A stretch of DNA of 64,000 nucleotides from Clostridiales bacterium (GTDB lineage: Bacteria > Bacillota > Clostridia > Peptostreptococcales > Acidaminobacteraceae), in contig JAEIOD010000008.1 of NCBI GenBank assembly GCA_016342415.1, positions 1-64,000 on the forward strand. Reading direction: 5' to 3'. A program made the translations under genes and the position numbers. The notes below the pieces were generated by a model that was given only the letters and a program-made list of their open reading frames with translations, was not told the DNA's origin and ran no database searches. This document shows, piece by piece, positions 30,129 through 38,688 of this stretch; position 1 is the first letter of the stretch; each line of letters begins with the position of its first letter.

Positions 30129-31226
30129 CTAATTAAGTTCTGATCCGCCCCAGTCTACAACGGTAAAGCCTTCTCTAGTGGCTTTTATAAGTATCTGAGG
30201 TTCTAGTTCTTCTTTAACTTCAATTCCTTCAAACAACATAAATACACGAATAAGCGATTGTGGTTCAGGTGTGATCTCTAATTTTGCTATCTCATCATAG
30301 GACTCTTGCATGAAGTGAATTTTATTGTATGGATTATCTTCCATCTCAGGCAACCAATAAGTTATAAAATCATTTCGTTCCCTATAATTCAAACCCATTA
30401 ATTCTAGTTTGTCATCAAGAAATACAGCAGTATCTTCACCTGCAACAACAAAACCGGCATCAATTGATAAAGGGTGTTTTGTTATGCCCTCCCAGTATAA
30501 ATAAGCATATTGATGATCGTCTACAAGAAGTTCACCATCAGGATAAGCAATGACTTCCCATCCGTTGTTATACTCAGGATATGTCGTTGTTAACTCACAT
30601 GTTGTAATGAGTTTTACAGCTATTTTGGTTTCCACTTCTGGATATAAGTAGATTACCGGTTTTTTACAAACTGTACTGATTTGTGGAAATTTAACGGATG
30701 ACAGTTCTTTATAAAGCGTTTTAACATCTTCATGCTCTGTTTTAAGTATTTCTGTCTCACCAATATATAAAAGTGTAAAGTCTTTACGGACTTCAACAAC
30801 TATATTTCCATCTGTTAATTCAATGGTTAAGTAAAACACTCCTTCATCACCATTTGAATTGGCTTCATCAACAACGCTATAGTTTAAATGACTTAGAGTA
30901 TCAAATAAAGGTCTCCACTCTTCTAGAGCATACTCAGTCCGATTGGTGTCAATCAAAAGCGGTCCTTTAGTTGAGATGGTTTCAACCTCACTATTTGTTG
31001 TATCTTCAGTACTACTTATCGATAACATCATAGAATCATCTGGAATTGGATCTAGTATACTTTTTATTGTATTGGCATTTGTATTACGTAATATATCAAT
31101 TCGTTGATTGCCATTTGATATGCTCATTTTAACAACTTCATCTAATGATAATTTCACTTGTTTCTCTGCAACTTCATTACATCCCATCAATATAAAACAG
31201 ATAATGATAATCCATACTCTTTTCAT
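30129..31226 (-). CDS. Lipoprotein of the KPVIYLYPE family, function unknown
   Basis: A lipoprotein of about 365 residues (lipobox LMGC). After a variable N-terminal half comes the conserved segment KPVIYLYPEVETKIAVKL, followed by TYPEYNNGWEV, YLYWEG, AGFVVAGED and a late ITPEPQSLIRVFMLFEG. These form a recurrent family in Firmicutes and other bacteria that I know only as hypothetical proteins. ATG at 31226 follows AGAGG at good spacing; GTG at 31232 is the alternative. The protein is expected at the outer face of the membrane. Confidence 0.8.
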   Translation of the reverse strand: MKRVWIIIICFILMGCNEVAEKQVKLSLDEVVKMSISNGNQRIDILRNTNANTIKSILDPIPDDSMMLSISSTEDTTNSEVETISTKGPLLIDTNRTEYALEEWRPLFDTLSHLNYSVVDEANSNGDEGVFYLTIELTDGNIVVEVRKDFTLLYIGETEILKTEHEDVKTLYKELSSVKFPQISTVCKKPVIYLYPEVETKIAVKLITTCELTTTYPEYNNGWEVIAYPDGELLVDDHQYAYLYWEGITKHPLSIDAGFVVAGEDTAVFLDDKLELMGLNYRERNDFITYWLPEMEDNPYNKIHFMQESYDEIAKLEITPEPQSLIRVFMLFEGIEVKEELEPQILIKATREGFTVVDWGGSELN

Positions 31227-31362
31227 TTTCACCTCTTACTCCTTTAAAAATTCCATATAGGAACAACTTTAATATTATCATATATAAATTTCTGCCTCAA
31301 TAAATACACAAGAATGTAAAATTAGGAATTGTTTTTTAATATAAAGTAATTATGGTCGCTTA

Positions 31363-31397
31363 TATTGTCAACTTACTAATTAAACAGATTGACAATA
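31363..31397 (+). promoter_or_regulatory. BirA-like operator of the biotin genes
   Basis: TATTGTCAA (31363-31371) and TTGACAATA (31389-31397) are perfect inverted arms around a 17-base spacer. This matches BirA operators, which have TTGT...ACAA arms 14-16 bases apart. The right arm contains the -35 box. Confidence 0.75.
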
Positions 31398-31416
31398 CAG
31401 TGGTATTGTTTATAAT
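31389..31416 (+). promoter_or_regulatory. Promoter of bioYAD
   Basis: TTGACA (31389-31394) and TATAAT (31411-31416), spacer 16 bases. The -35 overlaps the BirA-like operator, so repression by biotin-charged BirA is expected. A second small dyad (ACAATAC/GTATTGT) lies in the spacer. Confidence 0.85.
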
Positions 31417-31450
31417 AAATATGACAAAACAAAAAAATTAAGGAGACTTT

Positions 31451-31987
31451 ATGAAACTAACAACACAATCAATGATTAGAATTGCAATTTCAACAGCATT
31501 AATCGCAGTAGGAGCTCAACTCAAAATCCCATCACCACTTTCTGGGTATTTTACATTGCAACTGCCGATGGTCATCATCACAAGTATAATTTTAGGTAAA
31601 AGAGATGGTTTCTTGGCAGTAGGAACTTACTTACTAGGAGGACTCCTCGGTATCCCCTGGTTTGCTGCTGGTGGTGGAATCGGTTATGTTCTTAAACCAA
31701 CATTTGGTTTTCTGTTATCCTTTTTATCAGTCTCTTTATGCTCCGCATATGGCTCCAAAGACAATAAAACGATACCCAGTTTAGTCTTTGCGACAATTGG
31801 TACTTTATCGGTATGGGTGATTGGTATGCTTTATTATACAGGTATCAACATCATGTATTTAGGCAAAACAGGTAGTTACATAGCAGCTTTAGTCTCAATA
31901 CTCTCTTTAGATTTAGTATTAGATTTAGCCCTTACCTATTTCTCGGTCGTTACTGGACTTAGAGTAAAAAAACATTTAGGAGCATAA
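31451..31987 (+). CDS. bioY: Biotin transporter S component
   Basis: The 178-residue substrate-binding membrane subunit of a biotin ECF transporter. Five to six hydrophobic helices, with the family pieces AQLKIPSPLSGYFTLQ, LGGLLGIPWFAAGGGIGYVLKPTFGFL and the C-terminal LDLALTYFSVVTGLRVKKHL. AAGGAG precedes the ATG. The shared EcfA/EcfT energy module is not in the window. It is the first gene of bioY-bioA-bioD and the BirA-like operator regulates it. Confidence 0.95.
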   Translation: MKLTTQSMIRIAISTALIAVGAQLKIPSPLSGYFTLQLPMVIITSIILGKRDGFLAVGTYLLGGLLGIPWFAAGGGIGYVLKPTFGFLLSFLSVSLCSAYGSKDNKTIPSLVFATIGTLSVWVIGMLYYTGINIMYLGKTGSYIAALVSILSLDLVLDLALTYFSVVTGLRVKKHLGA

Positions 31988-31988
31988 T

Positions 31989-33185
31989 ATGATTTGGTAT
32001 CCTTATACACAAATGAAAACCATGGATGAGCCAATAAAAATAATAGGTGCTGAGGGCATTTACTTGCATACTGAAACACAAAAGCTAATAGATACAACCA
32101 GTTCTTGGTGGAGTGTTATTCATGGTTATAACAACCCAGAACTCAATGCTGTTTTAAAAGAACAAGTTGATGTGTTTTCTCACGTGATGCTTGGTGGTTT
32201 AACCCACGACCCAGTAGAGAAACTATCTGATAAACTAAAAGACATGTTACCTGGTGATTTGAACTACTGCTTCTATTCGGACTCTGGCAGCGTTGCTGTT
32301 GAGGTCTCATTAAAAATGGCCATTCAATATTTCTTTAATCAAAACAAACCGCTGAAAAAAGGAATCATTGCATTAGAACATGCCTATCATGGCGATACAT
32401 TTAAAACAATGGCTGTTGGAGATGATGAAGACTACCACCTTGCCTTTCCGGAAAAAGAAGGTGTGTATCACATCAAGCCGGATGATGCTGCACTAGAAAG
32501 CATTTTAATCCATCATCATGAAACGATTGCTGCTCTTATTGTAGAACCACTTCTACAAGGCGCTGGTGGTATGAAAATATATGATGTTTCATTTTTAGAA
32601 AAAGCTAAACAACTCTGTGAAAGATATGATGTTTTACTCATATTTGATGAAGTCGCTACTGGCTTTGGTAGAACTGGACATCGTTTTGTAAGTGATTTGG
32701 TCTGTCCAGATATCATTGTATTGGGAAAAGCCTTAACGGCGGGATATATTGGTCATGCAGCGACTGTTGCTTCTGAAAAAATTTATCAGGGATTCTATTC
32801 AGATAACCCCGATCACGCTTTAATGCATGGTCCTACCTTTATGGGAAATCCACTGGCATGTACCGTAGCGCTTAAATCCTTTGAAATTTTCGAAAGAGAA
32901 GATTACTTATCAAAGATCAAACATATTGAAGCGAAATTAAAAGAGAACTTCAAATCGTTCGAATCCAATAAGGTCAGAGAGGTAAGAATTTTAGGTGGTT
33001 GTTTATGTATAGAAGTAAATGATCCAAAAGGTCTGAAAGGCTTTAAGCAGTATGCATTAAAACATGGTATTCACAGCAGGCCATTTATCAATTATATATA
33101 CGGAATGTTTCCATACATTATTTCTGATGATGCACTTAACAAAGTGTGCAAGGTCTATAAAAAATGGTTTGAGGAGATCAAATGA
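31989..33185 (+). CDS. bioA: Adenosylmethionine-8-amino-7-oxononanoate aminotransferase
   Basis: A 398-residue PLP enzyme of class III aminotransferases. It converts KAPA to 7,8-diaminopelargonate. The N-terminus WYPYTQMKT is the signature of BioA. FDEVATGFGRTG holds the PLP-binding Asp and LGKALTAGYIGHAA the Schiff-base Lys. Length is slightly short (usual 420-450). It starts one base after the bioY stop and overlaps bioD by four bases (ATGA). Confidence 0.95.
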   Translation: MIWYPYTQMKTMDEPIKIIGAEGIYLHTETQKLIDTTSSWWSVIHGYNNPELNAVLKEQVDVFSHVMLGGLTHDPVEKLSDKLKDMLPGDLNYCFYSDSGSVAVEVSLKMAIQYFFNQNKPLKKGIIALEHAYHGDTFKTMAVGDDEDYHLAFPEKEGVYHIKPDDAALESILIHHHETIAALIVEPLLQGAGGMKIYDVSFLEKAKQLCERYDVLLIFDEVATGFGRTGHRFVSDLVCPDIIVLGKALTAGYIGHAATVASEKIYQGFYSDNPDHALMHGPTFMGNPLACTVALKSFEIFEREDYLSKIKHIEAKLKENFKSFESNKVREVRILGGCLCIEVNDPKGLKGFKQYALKHGIHSRPFINYIYGMFPYIISDDALNKVCKVYKKWFEEIK

Positions 33186-33745
33186 TAACATATATTATAG
33201 GGACAGATACCGACGCAGGTAAAACATTTTATGGTAAGTCTTTGATTCATAAAGGTCATCAAGTAATCAAACCTATAGAAACCGGAAGAGATTCCTTTGA
33301 AGATATTAGTGAAAGTGATGTTTATGGTTATTGTCACCTTCAAAACTTACCTATCGAAGTGGTTAATTTATACTTCTTTAAACAACCTCTATCACCTCAT
33401 TTGGCTTCTGAAAGAGATGGCATTACCATCGATAAAAAGAGACTCTTAACATTCATAGAAACTCATAAGGAATGTTTTATTGAGTTAGCTGGAGGATTAA
33501 TGGTTCCAATAACAAGAGATTACACCCAATTGGATTTAATCAAAGAGACAAAAGGACAAGTCGATTTAGTGGTTGGTAATAAGCTAGGATGTATCAACCA
33601 TGCACTTTTGACACTCAAAACACTACATCAGGAAAAAATTCCCATTAGAAATGTTTTTATTAATAATTATGGAAAATCAGAGACACCTATGATGTTGGAT
33701 AATAAAAAAGTGATTTTAAAATACTGGCATAGCTTATGTAAATAA
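33182..33745 (+). CDS. bioD: Dethiobiotin synthetase
   Basis: A 187-residue ATP-dependent carboxylase that closes the ureido ring of dethiobiotin. The P-loop reads GTDTDAGKTF and is followed by KPIETG. It is shorter than typical BioD (about 225) but has the late NKLGCINHALLT motif. bioB, bioF, bioH and bioC are not present in the window, so the organism must complete the pathway with genes elsewhere or with imported precursors. Confidence 0.92.
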   Translation: MITYIIGTDTDAGKTFYGKSLIHKGHQVIKPIETGRDSFEDISESDVYGYCHLQNLPIEVVNLYFFKQPLSPHLASERDGITIDKKRLLTFIETHKECFIELAGGLMVPITRDYTQLDLIKETKGQVDLVVGNKLGCINHALLTLKTLHQEKIPIRNVFINNYGKSETPMMLDNKKVILKYWHSLCK

Positions 33746-33777
33746 AAAAACGCCTGAGTCGTATCAGGCGTTTTTCT
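33744..33777. terminator. Bidirectional terminator after bioD
   Basis: CGCCTGA (33751-33757) and TCAGGCG (33764-33770), six-base loop, A run before and T run after. Serves bioD and the converging glycosidase gene. Confidence 0.88.
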
Positions 33778-35429
33778 TATGTTTCATTATTAATATCCGG
33801 TTTTAAAAAATCATGATGAATCAAATAGTGCAAGTACACCGAGGAAGTCCATGCAAATGCTGGATCAACAAGACCTTTTCCTTTTTTTGCATCAAAGTTT
33901 TCAGCCATTCCATTAATTTTCATACAGTTGAAGAAACGTTTAACCAGCTCCTCATGAAACTCAGTTTCGTTCATTTCCTTTAAAACACTTGTAAACATCA
34001 ACATCACAGGTGCCCAGATCGGCCCCCTCCAATAACCATCACTTTGATAGTTAGGACTTCTAAGTGATTCGGTAGCCAAACCATGTTCAGTTAAAAAATG
34101 ATTCTCTTCTTTTAGGATCTCTAATAAAGTTTCTTTTACCGTTGAATTTAAACGATAATGTATGATCAATGGTAAGAGACTTTGTAATGTCGATGAACCA
34201 TCTATAAAAGTCTTATCTTTTATGGAATACCCTACAAACCCTTTATCGGTCCATAACATTTCCATCATGCGTTCAAAAATTTGATTGGCTTCTGCAGTCA
34301 ATCGATTGCTTTCATATGTCATCCCCAGATCTAATGCGATTCTAGCGAGGAAATCCAATTGTCTAATTAAAAAACTTGATAAGTCGGGTGTAATAACAGG
34401 TACACCTTCTTTATAGAACGTACCATTATCCCAGCCTGATTCATTCCCATGAATATAATATGGTAATCCTTGATCACTCATACGGTGTCTTAACCAAAAA
34501 TTAGATAACTTGGATACGGTATCATAAACTTTTTCTAATAAAGTAATATTCTTAAACACAGGGTTGATATCACACATCACCTCATACGCCCAGCCATATA
34601 CAGGTGGTTTAGCACAACTATAAGAAGCGAATTTATCATTTAAAAAATCAGGATACATCCCCGACCGGTCTTGATGGTCTGAAAACATCAGATATTGGTC
34701 CAGTGCTAAATCCGAATCTATATGTGATAGGAAAATAGCAGAAAACACATTGTCCCAACTCCAAATGTTGGTCATCCAGTTCTTAGACATATACATAGCA
34801 TAACGCTTTAATTGTCCTTCTGGTTTAACGAAGTTCATCCAGGTGATATAAGAGGCATCGGTCTGATCATTTGGCAATAAAGTATTCCAATAATCATAAG
34901 TATACCCATGACTTTTATGATTGATGATACTTTCAGTAAACACAGTCTTATAAGAACAGATGAAGAAGTGGTAATAGTGTTCTGCTATTAGTTCTATCTT
35001 AGTATTCCCTACAGCATCCCAAGGAGCATTTACACACAAAGTACCTTTTTCTCTTTTTATGCCAAACTTAACTTGTTGAGAATAACTTGTTAATTCATAT
35101 ATGTTCTCAGCCAACTCACAGATTGTATCATAACGTTTATGTTGATACTTAAGCTTAAATTTAAGGTTGCCCTTAAATGATAAAGTATCCTCATTGATAA
35201 AAGTAAGATGAAGTGCACCTTGTCTGCCCATTAGAGTCAACTGTGTTTCTGTCATCAGCACTGTAACGGACTCAAAAAATTGCATTTCAAAGGCTTTACC
35301 TAAATCGTCATCTCCACCCCTAATATCTCGTATCCATAATTTATTTTTAACAAGCGATATGACAAAATAACTACCAAAACGACTGAATGGTATTTTATTC
35401 ATATCTATACTTTTTTTATCAATTTTCAT
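33777..35429 (-). CDS. Glycoside hydrolase, GH63/GH37-like (alpha,alpha)6 barrel
   Basis: A 550-residue cytosolic glycosidase; no signal peptide. An N-terminal beta-type region (1-180) is followed by an (alpha/alpha)6 barrel. Family markers are TNIWSWDNVFSAI, the catalytic-acid segment HGNESGWDNGT (near residue 330) and YWRGPIWAPV near 470. These fit the trehalase/alpha-glucosidase/mannosylglycerate hydrolase group. The exact sugar cannot be told. GAGG precedes the ATG. The neighbouring GH1 gene suggests a region for use of plant or osmolyte sugars. Confidence 0.85.
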   Translation of the reverse strand: MKIDKKSIDMNKIPFSRFGSYFVISLVKNKLWIRDIRGGDDDLGKAFEMQFFESVTVLMTETQLTLMGRQGALHLTFINEDTLSFKGNLKFKLKYQHKRYDTICELAENIYELTSYSQQVKFGIKREKGTLCVNAPWDAVGNTKIELIAEHYYHFFICSYKTVFTESIINHKSHGYTYDYWNTLLPNDQTDASYITWMNFVKPEGQLKRYAMYMSKNWMTNIWSWDNVFSAIFLSHIDSDLALDQYLMFSDHQDRSGMYPDFLNDKFASYSCAKPPVYGWAYEVMCDINPVFKNITLLEKVYDTVSKLSNFWLRHRMSDQGLPYYIHGNESGWDNGTFYKEGVPVITPDLSSFLIRQLDFLARIALDLGMTYESNRLTAEANQIFERMMEMLWTDKGFVGYSIKDKTFIDGSSTLQSLLPLIIHYRLNSTVKETLLEILKEENHFLTEHGLATESLRSPNYQSDGYWRGPIWAPVMLMFTSVLKEMNETEFHEELVKRFFNCMKINGMAENFDAKKGKGLVDPAFAWTSSVYLHYLIHHDFLKPDINNET

Positions 35430-35487
35430 AATAACCTCACTTCCAACTAATTATTATGATAATACTGAATTTTACAGTTGTAAAGTA

Positions 35488-36195
35488 TTATTTAAGTCCA
35501 ACTGGTGCAGCATATATTAAAAATTCGTTTTCTCCATCTACTTCCATGAATTTATCCAGTACATCTTGATCATATGCGCCCACAGCACAAGTCCCGAATC
35601 CGATGCTTTCACACGCCAAATATAAGTTCTGACAAATATGACCTGCATCTAGTAATATCAGTTTTTCTGAACAATGTGCATAACGCCATTCCATACGATA
35701 TGGAATCGCTGTCCACATGAAGGTACACGGTGCACCGAAAGTAAAATATTCCATCTCATCCAATACATTAATGTCATTCTGATGGACTACAACAAGGGCA
35801 TGCTCTAGAGGCAAGTATAAGTACAACCCCTTTTTAAGATCTTCAACTCGATCACAGTAGACATAGGTTTCTATAGCATGTCTTGCACCTGCTGAAGGAA
35901 CTGATCGATAAAAAGGTTTAGAAGGATCTTCTATCCCTTGAGTAGCATATAATAGATAAGATAAAACCTCTAAAGATATTTTACCGTCTTGATATTTCCT
36001 AACAGACCGTCTATTCTTAATCGCATTATAAACATCCAAGTATTCAAAATTAAAGGTAGGTAATTTAATTCTAGCGATTGACACATCTATAGTTTTAGTT
36101 AGCTCAGGTCTTTTTTCACCTTGCTGCTGTGGTGAATTGAAGCCATCAAAATTTGACCACGATGGTTTTAAAGCTCTGCTTCTAAAATCATTCAT
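35488..36195 (-). CDS. SagB-type nitroreductase family protein
   Basis: About 235 residues of FMN-dependent nitroreductase fold. The N-terminal FMN site reads AIKNRRSVRKYQ, then LSYLLYATQGIEDP, SVPSAGARHAIETYV, and a late LDAGHICQNLYLACESIGFGTCAVGAYD. These segments match the SagB/thiazole-type dehydrogenase group, also found as free-standing reductases. No YcaO or precursor-peptide gene is near, so a RiPP role is not supported. AAGGAG stands before the ATG at 36195; the frame is open to GTG at 36213. Confidence 0.87.
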   Translation of the reverse strand: MNDFRSRALKPSWSNFDGFNSPQQQGEKRPELTKTIDVSIARIKLPTFNFEYLDVYNAIKNRRSVRKYQDGKISLEVLSYLLYATQGIEDPSKPFYRSVPSAGARHAIETYVYCDRVEDLKKGLYLYLPLEHALVVVHQNDINVLDEMEYFTFGAPCTFMWTAIPYRMEWRYAHCSEKLILLDAGHICQNLYLACESIGFGTCAVGAYDQDVLDKFMEVDGENEFLIYAAPVGLK

Positions 36196-36286
36196 AAAAT
36201 CTCCTTGTTCCACTCATAGTTATATTATTTAACTTATATTTATTATATCTAATAAAGTTGCCAATATTATATATCTGCATCATAAC

Positions 36287-36325
36287 AATATAATAACCAG
36301 ATAATTTATATCTGGTTATTATATT
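36287..36325 (-). terminator. 17-bp hairpin, probable terminator of the GNAT gene
   Basis: AATATAATAACCAGATA (36287-36303) and its exact complement (36309-36325) enclose a five-base loop. The stem is AT-rich and the downstream T run on the minus strand is weak, so it may also serve mRNA stability. Confidence 0.6.
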
Positions 36326-36326
36326 A

Positions 36327-36839
36327 TTATTCTTGATGCGTTATTCTTGCCATCAGATATTCATCTTCATATTTTCCGTTTCTGATTGCAGCTTTTCTTT
36401 TTAATCCTTCTTCTTCAAAACCCAATTTTTTATAAAGACCTATCGCTTTTTCATTATCCGTAAAAACAGTCAGTTCAACTCTAACCAGCATCAACCAATT
36501 GTCTGCAATATCCAGAAGAGTATTCATCAATGCACGGCCTAATCCCTTGCCTTGATAGTCCTTGTGAATCATGATGCCAACACCGCCTGAATGCCGTAGT
36601 CTATGATTTGCACTGACATGTAAGCCAGCCATCCCTGCAATTATTTCTTCTCCATCAACAAGTGTTACCGCTACAAAAACATGTGCATTGGGATCCATAT
36701 TTTCTATAAAACTTTCATTTCTTCGAATGCGTTCGGATGGAATGCCCAAAATATTTTCAAAAACCCCAGGCATTCTCCTTAAGAGATTAATGCCTTTACC
36801 ATCACCAGCTCTAACTGGTCTAATTTCATAATCGATCAT
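36327..36839 (-). CDS. GNAT N-acetyltransferase
   Basis: An acetyltransferase of about 170 residues. It has EIRPVRAGDGKGI near the start, GVGIMIHKDYQGKGLGRALM with the acetyl-CoA loop QGKGLG, and VFTDNEKAIGLYKKLGFEEEG at the end. This pattern is close to phosphinothricin/RimI-like enzymes. GGAGG precedes the ATG at 36839; the open frame extends to TTG at 36851. Confidence 0.88.
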   Translation of the reverse strand: MIDYEIRPVRAGDGKGINLLRRMPGVFENILGIPSERIRRNESFIENMDPNAHVFVAVTLVDGEEIIAGMAGLHVSANHRLRHSGGVGIMIHKDYQGKGLGRALMNTLLDIADNWLMLVRVELTVFTDNEKAIGLYKKLGFEEEGLKRKAAIRNGKYEDEYLMARITHQE

Positions 36840-36898
36840 ATACCCCTCCAATAGTTTTTTATATTATAACATATAATTATATTGGAGATAAAAAACAT

Positions 36899-37180
36899 CT
36901 ATACCGTCATAATCCCTAGTGGCAAAGAGCCATATAATAAATTAACTCGCACTTTACCGTGTTTTGATTTTGTATGATCAACTACCAAACCCATATCAGG
37001 ATCATTAAAGGCATCCCAAATTCTTGCTTTTAGAATAATCACACCCGCCGCCATTGCTGAAATACCTAAATCAACAATGTAAAAGAACAATAGATAAATA
37101 ACAGTCATCTGAAATAACAAGTTGCTCGCCAAATCACCAAGGCCTTAACCTAGTTTTGTTACATTTGACAACTTATTCAT
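36899..37180 (-). pseudogene. Remnant of a GPH-family sugar:cation symporter
   Basis: The ATG at 37180 overlaps the end of the GH1 gene. The frame reads MNKLSNVTKLG, a TAA at codon 12 (37145-37147), then GLGDLASNLLFQMTVIYLLFF and RIWDAFNDPDMGLVVDHTKSKHGKVR, the unmistakable N-terminus of glycoside-pentoside-hexuronide symporters (MFS_2). Related proteins usually have Tyr at the position of the stop. The frame ends at GIMTV after 93 codons, where the family has about 450, and the rest of the gene is missing. So both a nonsense change and a large 3' deletion have occurred. Confidence 0.85.
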
Positions 37181-38498
37181 AACTCACATCCTTAATATTA
37201 TAGGTTTGCTTCATCTCTTTTGAAATATGTCTATGTTTTATTAGCTCGCCATAAAACTTGCCACTTTGTCTGATTGTCCTTTTTAAGGTATTATAATTGA
37301 CTTCTACAAGTCCGAACCTTGGACCATACCCATCATTCCATTCTAAGTTATCCAGTAAAGACCAATGGTAATACCTCCTTATATCAATGCCCTCTTCAAT
37401 CAGTGTCACAAGTTCTTTTAAGTGTTCATAGATAAATTGAGCCCGTTTTGTGTCATTAACATCTGGAATACCATTTTCAGTGATGTAAATAGGAAGTGGA
37501 TAATCTTTGTACAACTTCTTTAAGATAATTGAAAGACCTTTAGGATATATTTCCCACCCTAAATCATTTTTCCTTGAGTCCGGCACAGACTCATCCACAG
37601 TTACTTCTCCAAAGAGCATAGAAGGATTCATTGTCGATCTGATAATATGCCTTGAATAATAATTCACACCAATAAAATCACAGAATCTACCTTTTCCTTC
37701 TGGATAACCTACTCCAAGTGGCATAGACAGTTTCCCCTCAATCATGCCTTTTGTAAAAAGATCATGAAATGAATAATCCATTAGTTTTTTACTAAGATGT
37801 GTTAAAGGATTTTTAGAATCGACTTCAAAATGTGCCAGGTGATGTGCGATTCCTACTTTCGTAATACCTGAGAATTTGTGTTCCGCTCTTATATTATGTA
37901 TCAATTTATAGGCTCTTAGGTGTGCAACAATTAAGTTCTTTGATGCTTTAAAATAACTTTTTATATCATCCTTGTGCCCAGGTGGATACTTTGCATCCAT
38001 ATAAGTATCCATGGCAAATACATTAGGTTCATTGATGGTACAATATTCAGAAACCATATTTCCTAGTTCTAATACAACTTTTCCAGTAAATATTAAAAAT
38101 CGTTCTACCGTGTCAGAATTAACCCATGCACCTTCTTTTTGTAACCATTCAGGACAGGAAAAGTGATGTAAGGTCACCAGAGGTTGAATGCCATTTTTTA
38201 ATAACATAGCCATTTCATCTTTATAATGATCTATGCCTTCTTGTGACCAAACCCCTTTTACAGGTTCTATACGGCTCCATTCAATACTCATTCTGTATAT
38301 TTCCTGGTTGAGTTCACTCATAATTTGAATGTCCTCTGGATAGCGATTATAATGATCTGCTGCCACTATACTGCTTTCATTATTAGCTATCTTGCCAGCC
38401 AGAGACCAGTGATACCAATTAGAATTTAAATCTCCTCCTTCAATTTGTGTCGCTGCTGTCGCGGAACCCAGCAACAATTTCTTTGGTATGGTTAACAT
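37173..38498 (-). CDS. GH1 beta-glucosidase / 6-phospho-beta-glucosidase
   Basis: A 441-residue cytosolic glycoside hydrolase of family 1. The acid/base Glu is in TINEPNVFA (near residue 160) and the nucleophile Glu in YITENGIP (near 345). The start LLLGSATAATQIEG and end WSLLDNLEWNDGYGPRFGLVEV are typical. No phosphate-binding pattern can be asserted, so an unphosphorylated beta-glucoside is more likely. The gene formed an operon with the dead transporter that follows. AAGGAGG precedes the ATG. Confidence 0.92.
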   Translation of the reverse strand: MLTIPKKLLLGSATAATQIEGGDLNSNWYHWSLAGKIANNESSIVAADHYNRYPEDIQIMSELNQEIYRMSIEWSRIEPVKGVWSQEGIDHYKDEMAMLLKNGIQPLVTLHHFSCPEWLQKEGAWVNSDTVERFLIFTGKVVLELGNMVSEYCTINEPNVFAMDTYMDAKYPPGHKDDIKSYFKASKNLIVAHLRAYKLIHNIRAEHKFSGITKVGIAHHLAHFEVDSKNPLTHLSKKLMDYSFHDLFTKGMIEGKLSMPLGVGYPEGKGRFCDFIGVNYYSRHIIRSTMNPSMLFGEVTVDESVPDSRKNDLGWEIYPKGLSIILKKLYKDYPLPIYITENGIPDVNDTKRAQFIYEHLKELVTLIEEGIDIRRYYHWSLLDNLEWNDGYGPRFGLVEVNYNTLKRTIRQSGKFYGELIKHRHISKEMKQTYNIKDVSYE

Positions 38499-38564
38499 GT
38501 TTCCTCCTTAATTTCATTTACTTATAAGCTTTTTATTACAATAATTCTATGACTATACATTTAA

Positions 38565-38611
38565 GACACATGACGTGTCATGATAACCATATCACGGTGA
38601 CACACTGTGTG
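38565..38611. promoter_or_regulatory. Cluster of short palindromes between GH1 gene and chemoreceptor gene
   Basis: Three dyads lie in 47 bases: GACAC-ATGAC-GTGTC (38565-38579), TCACGGTGA (38592-38600) and CACACTGTGTG (38601-38611). They sit in the divergent promoter region and may be operators for the GH1 gene. No adjacent regulator gene is present. Confidence 0.45.
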
Positions 38612-38688
38612 ACAAGTATTTTTTTTAATTAACTGCGTAAAAATGAAATGACTTGGGTAAAAAATATAAAAATACGGGAGGTATTATT

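Noticed and set aside
35488..36195. SagB-type nitroreductase as part of an azole-forming RiPP cluster
   Set aside because: No YcaO cyclase, precursor peptide or exporter gene is near.
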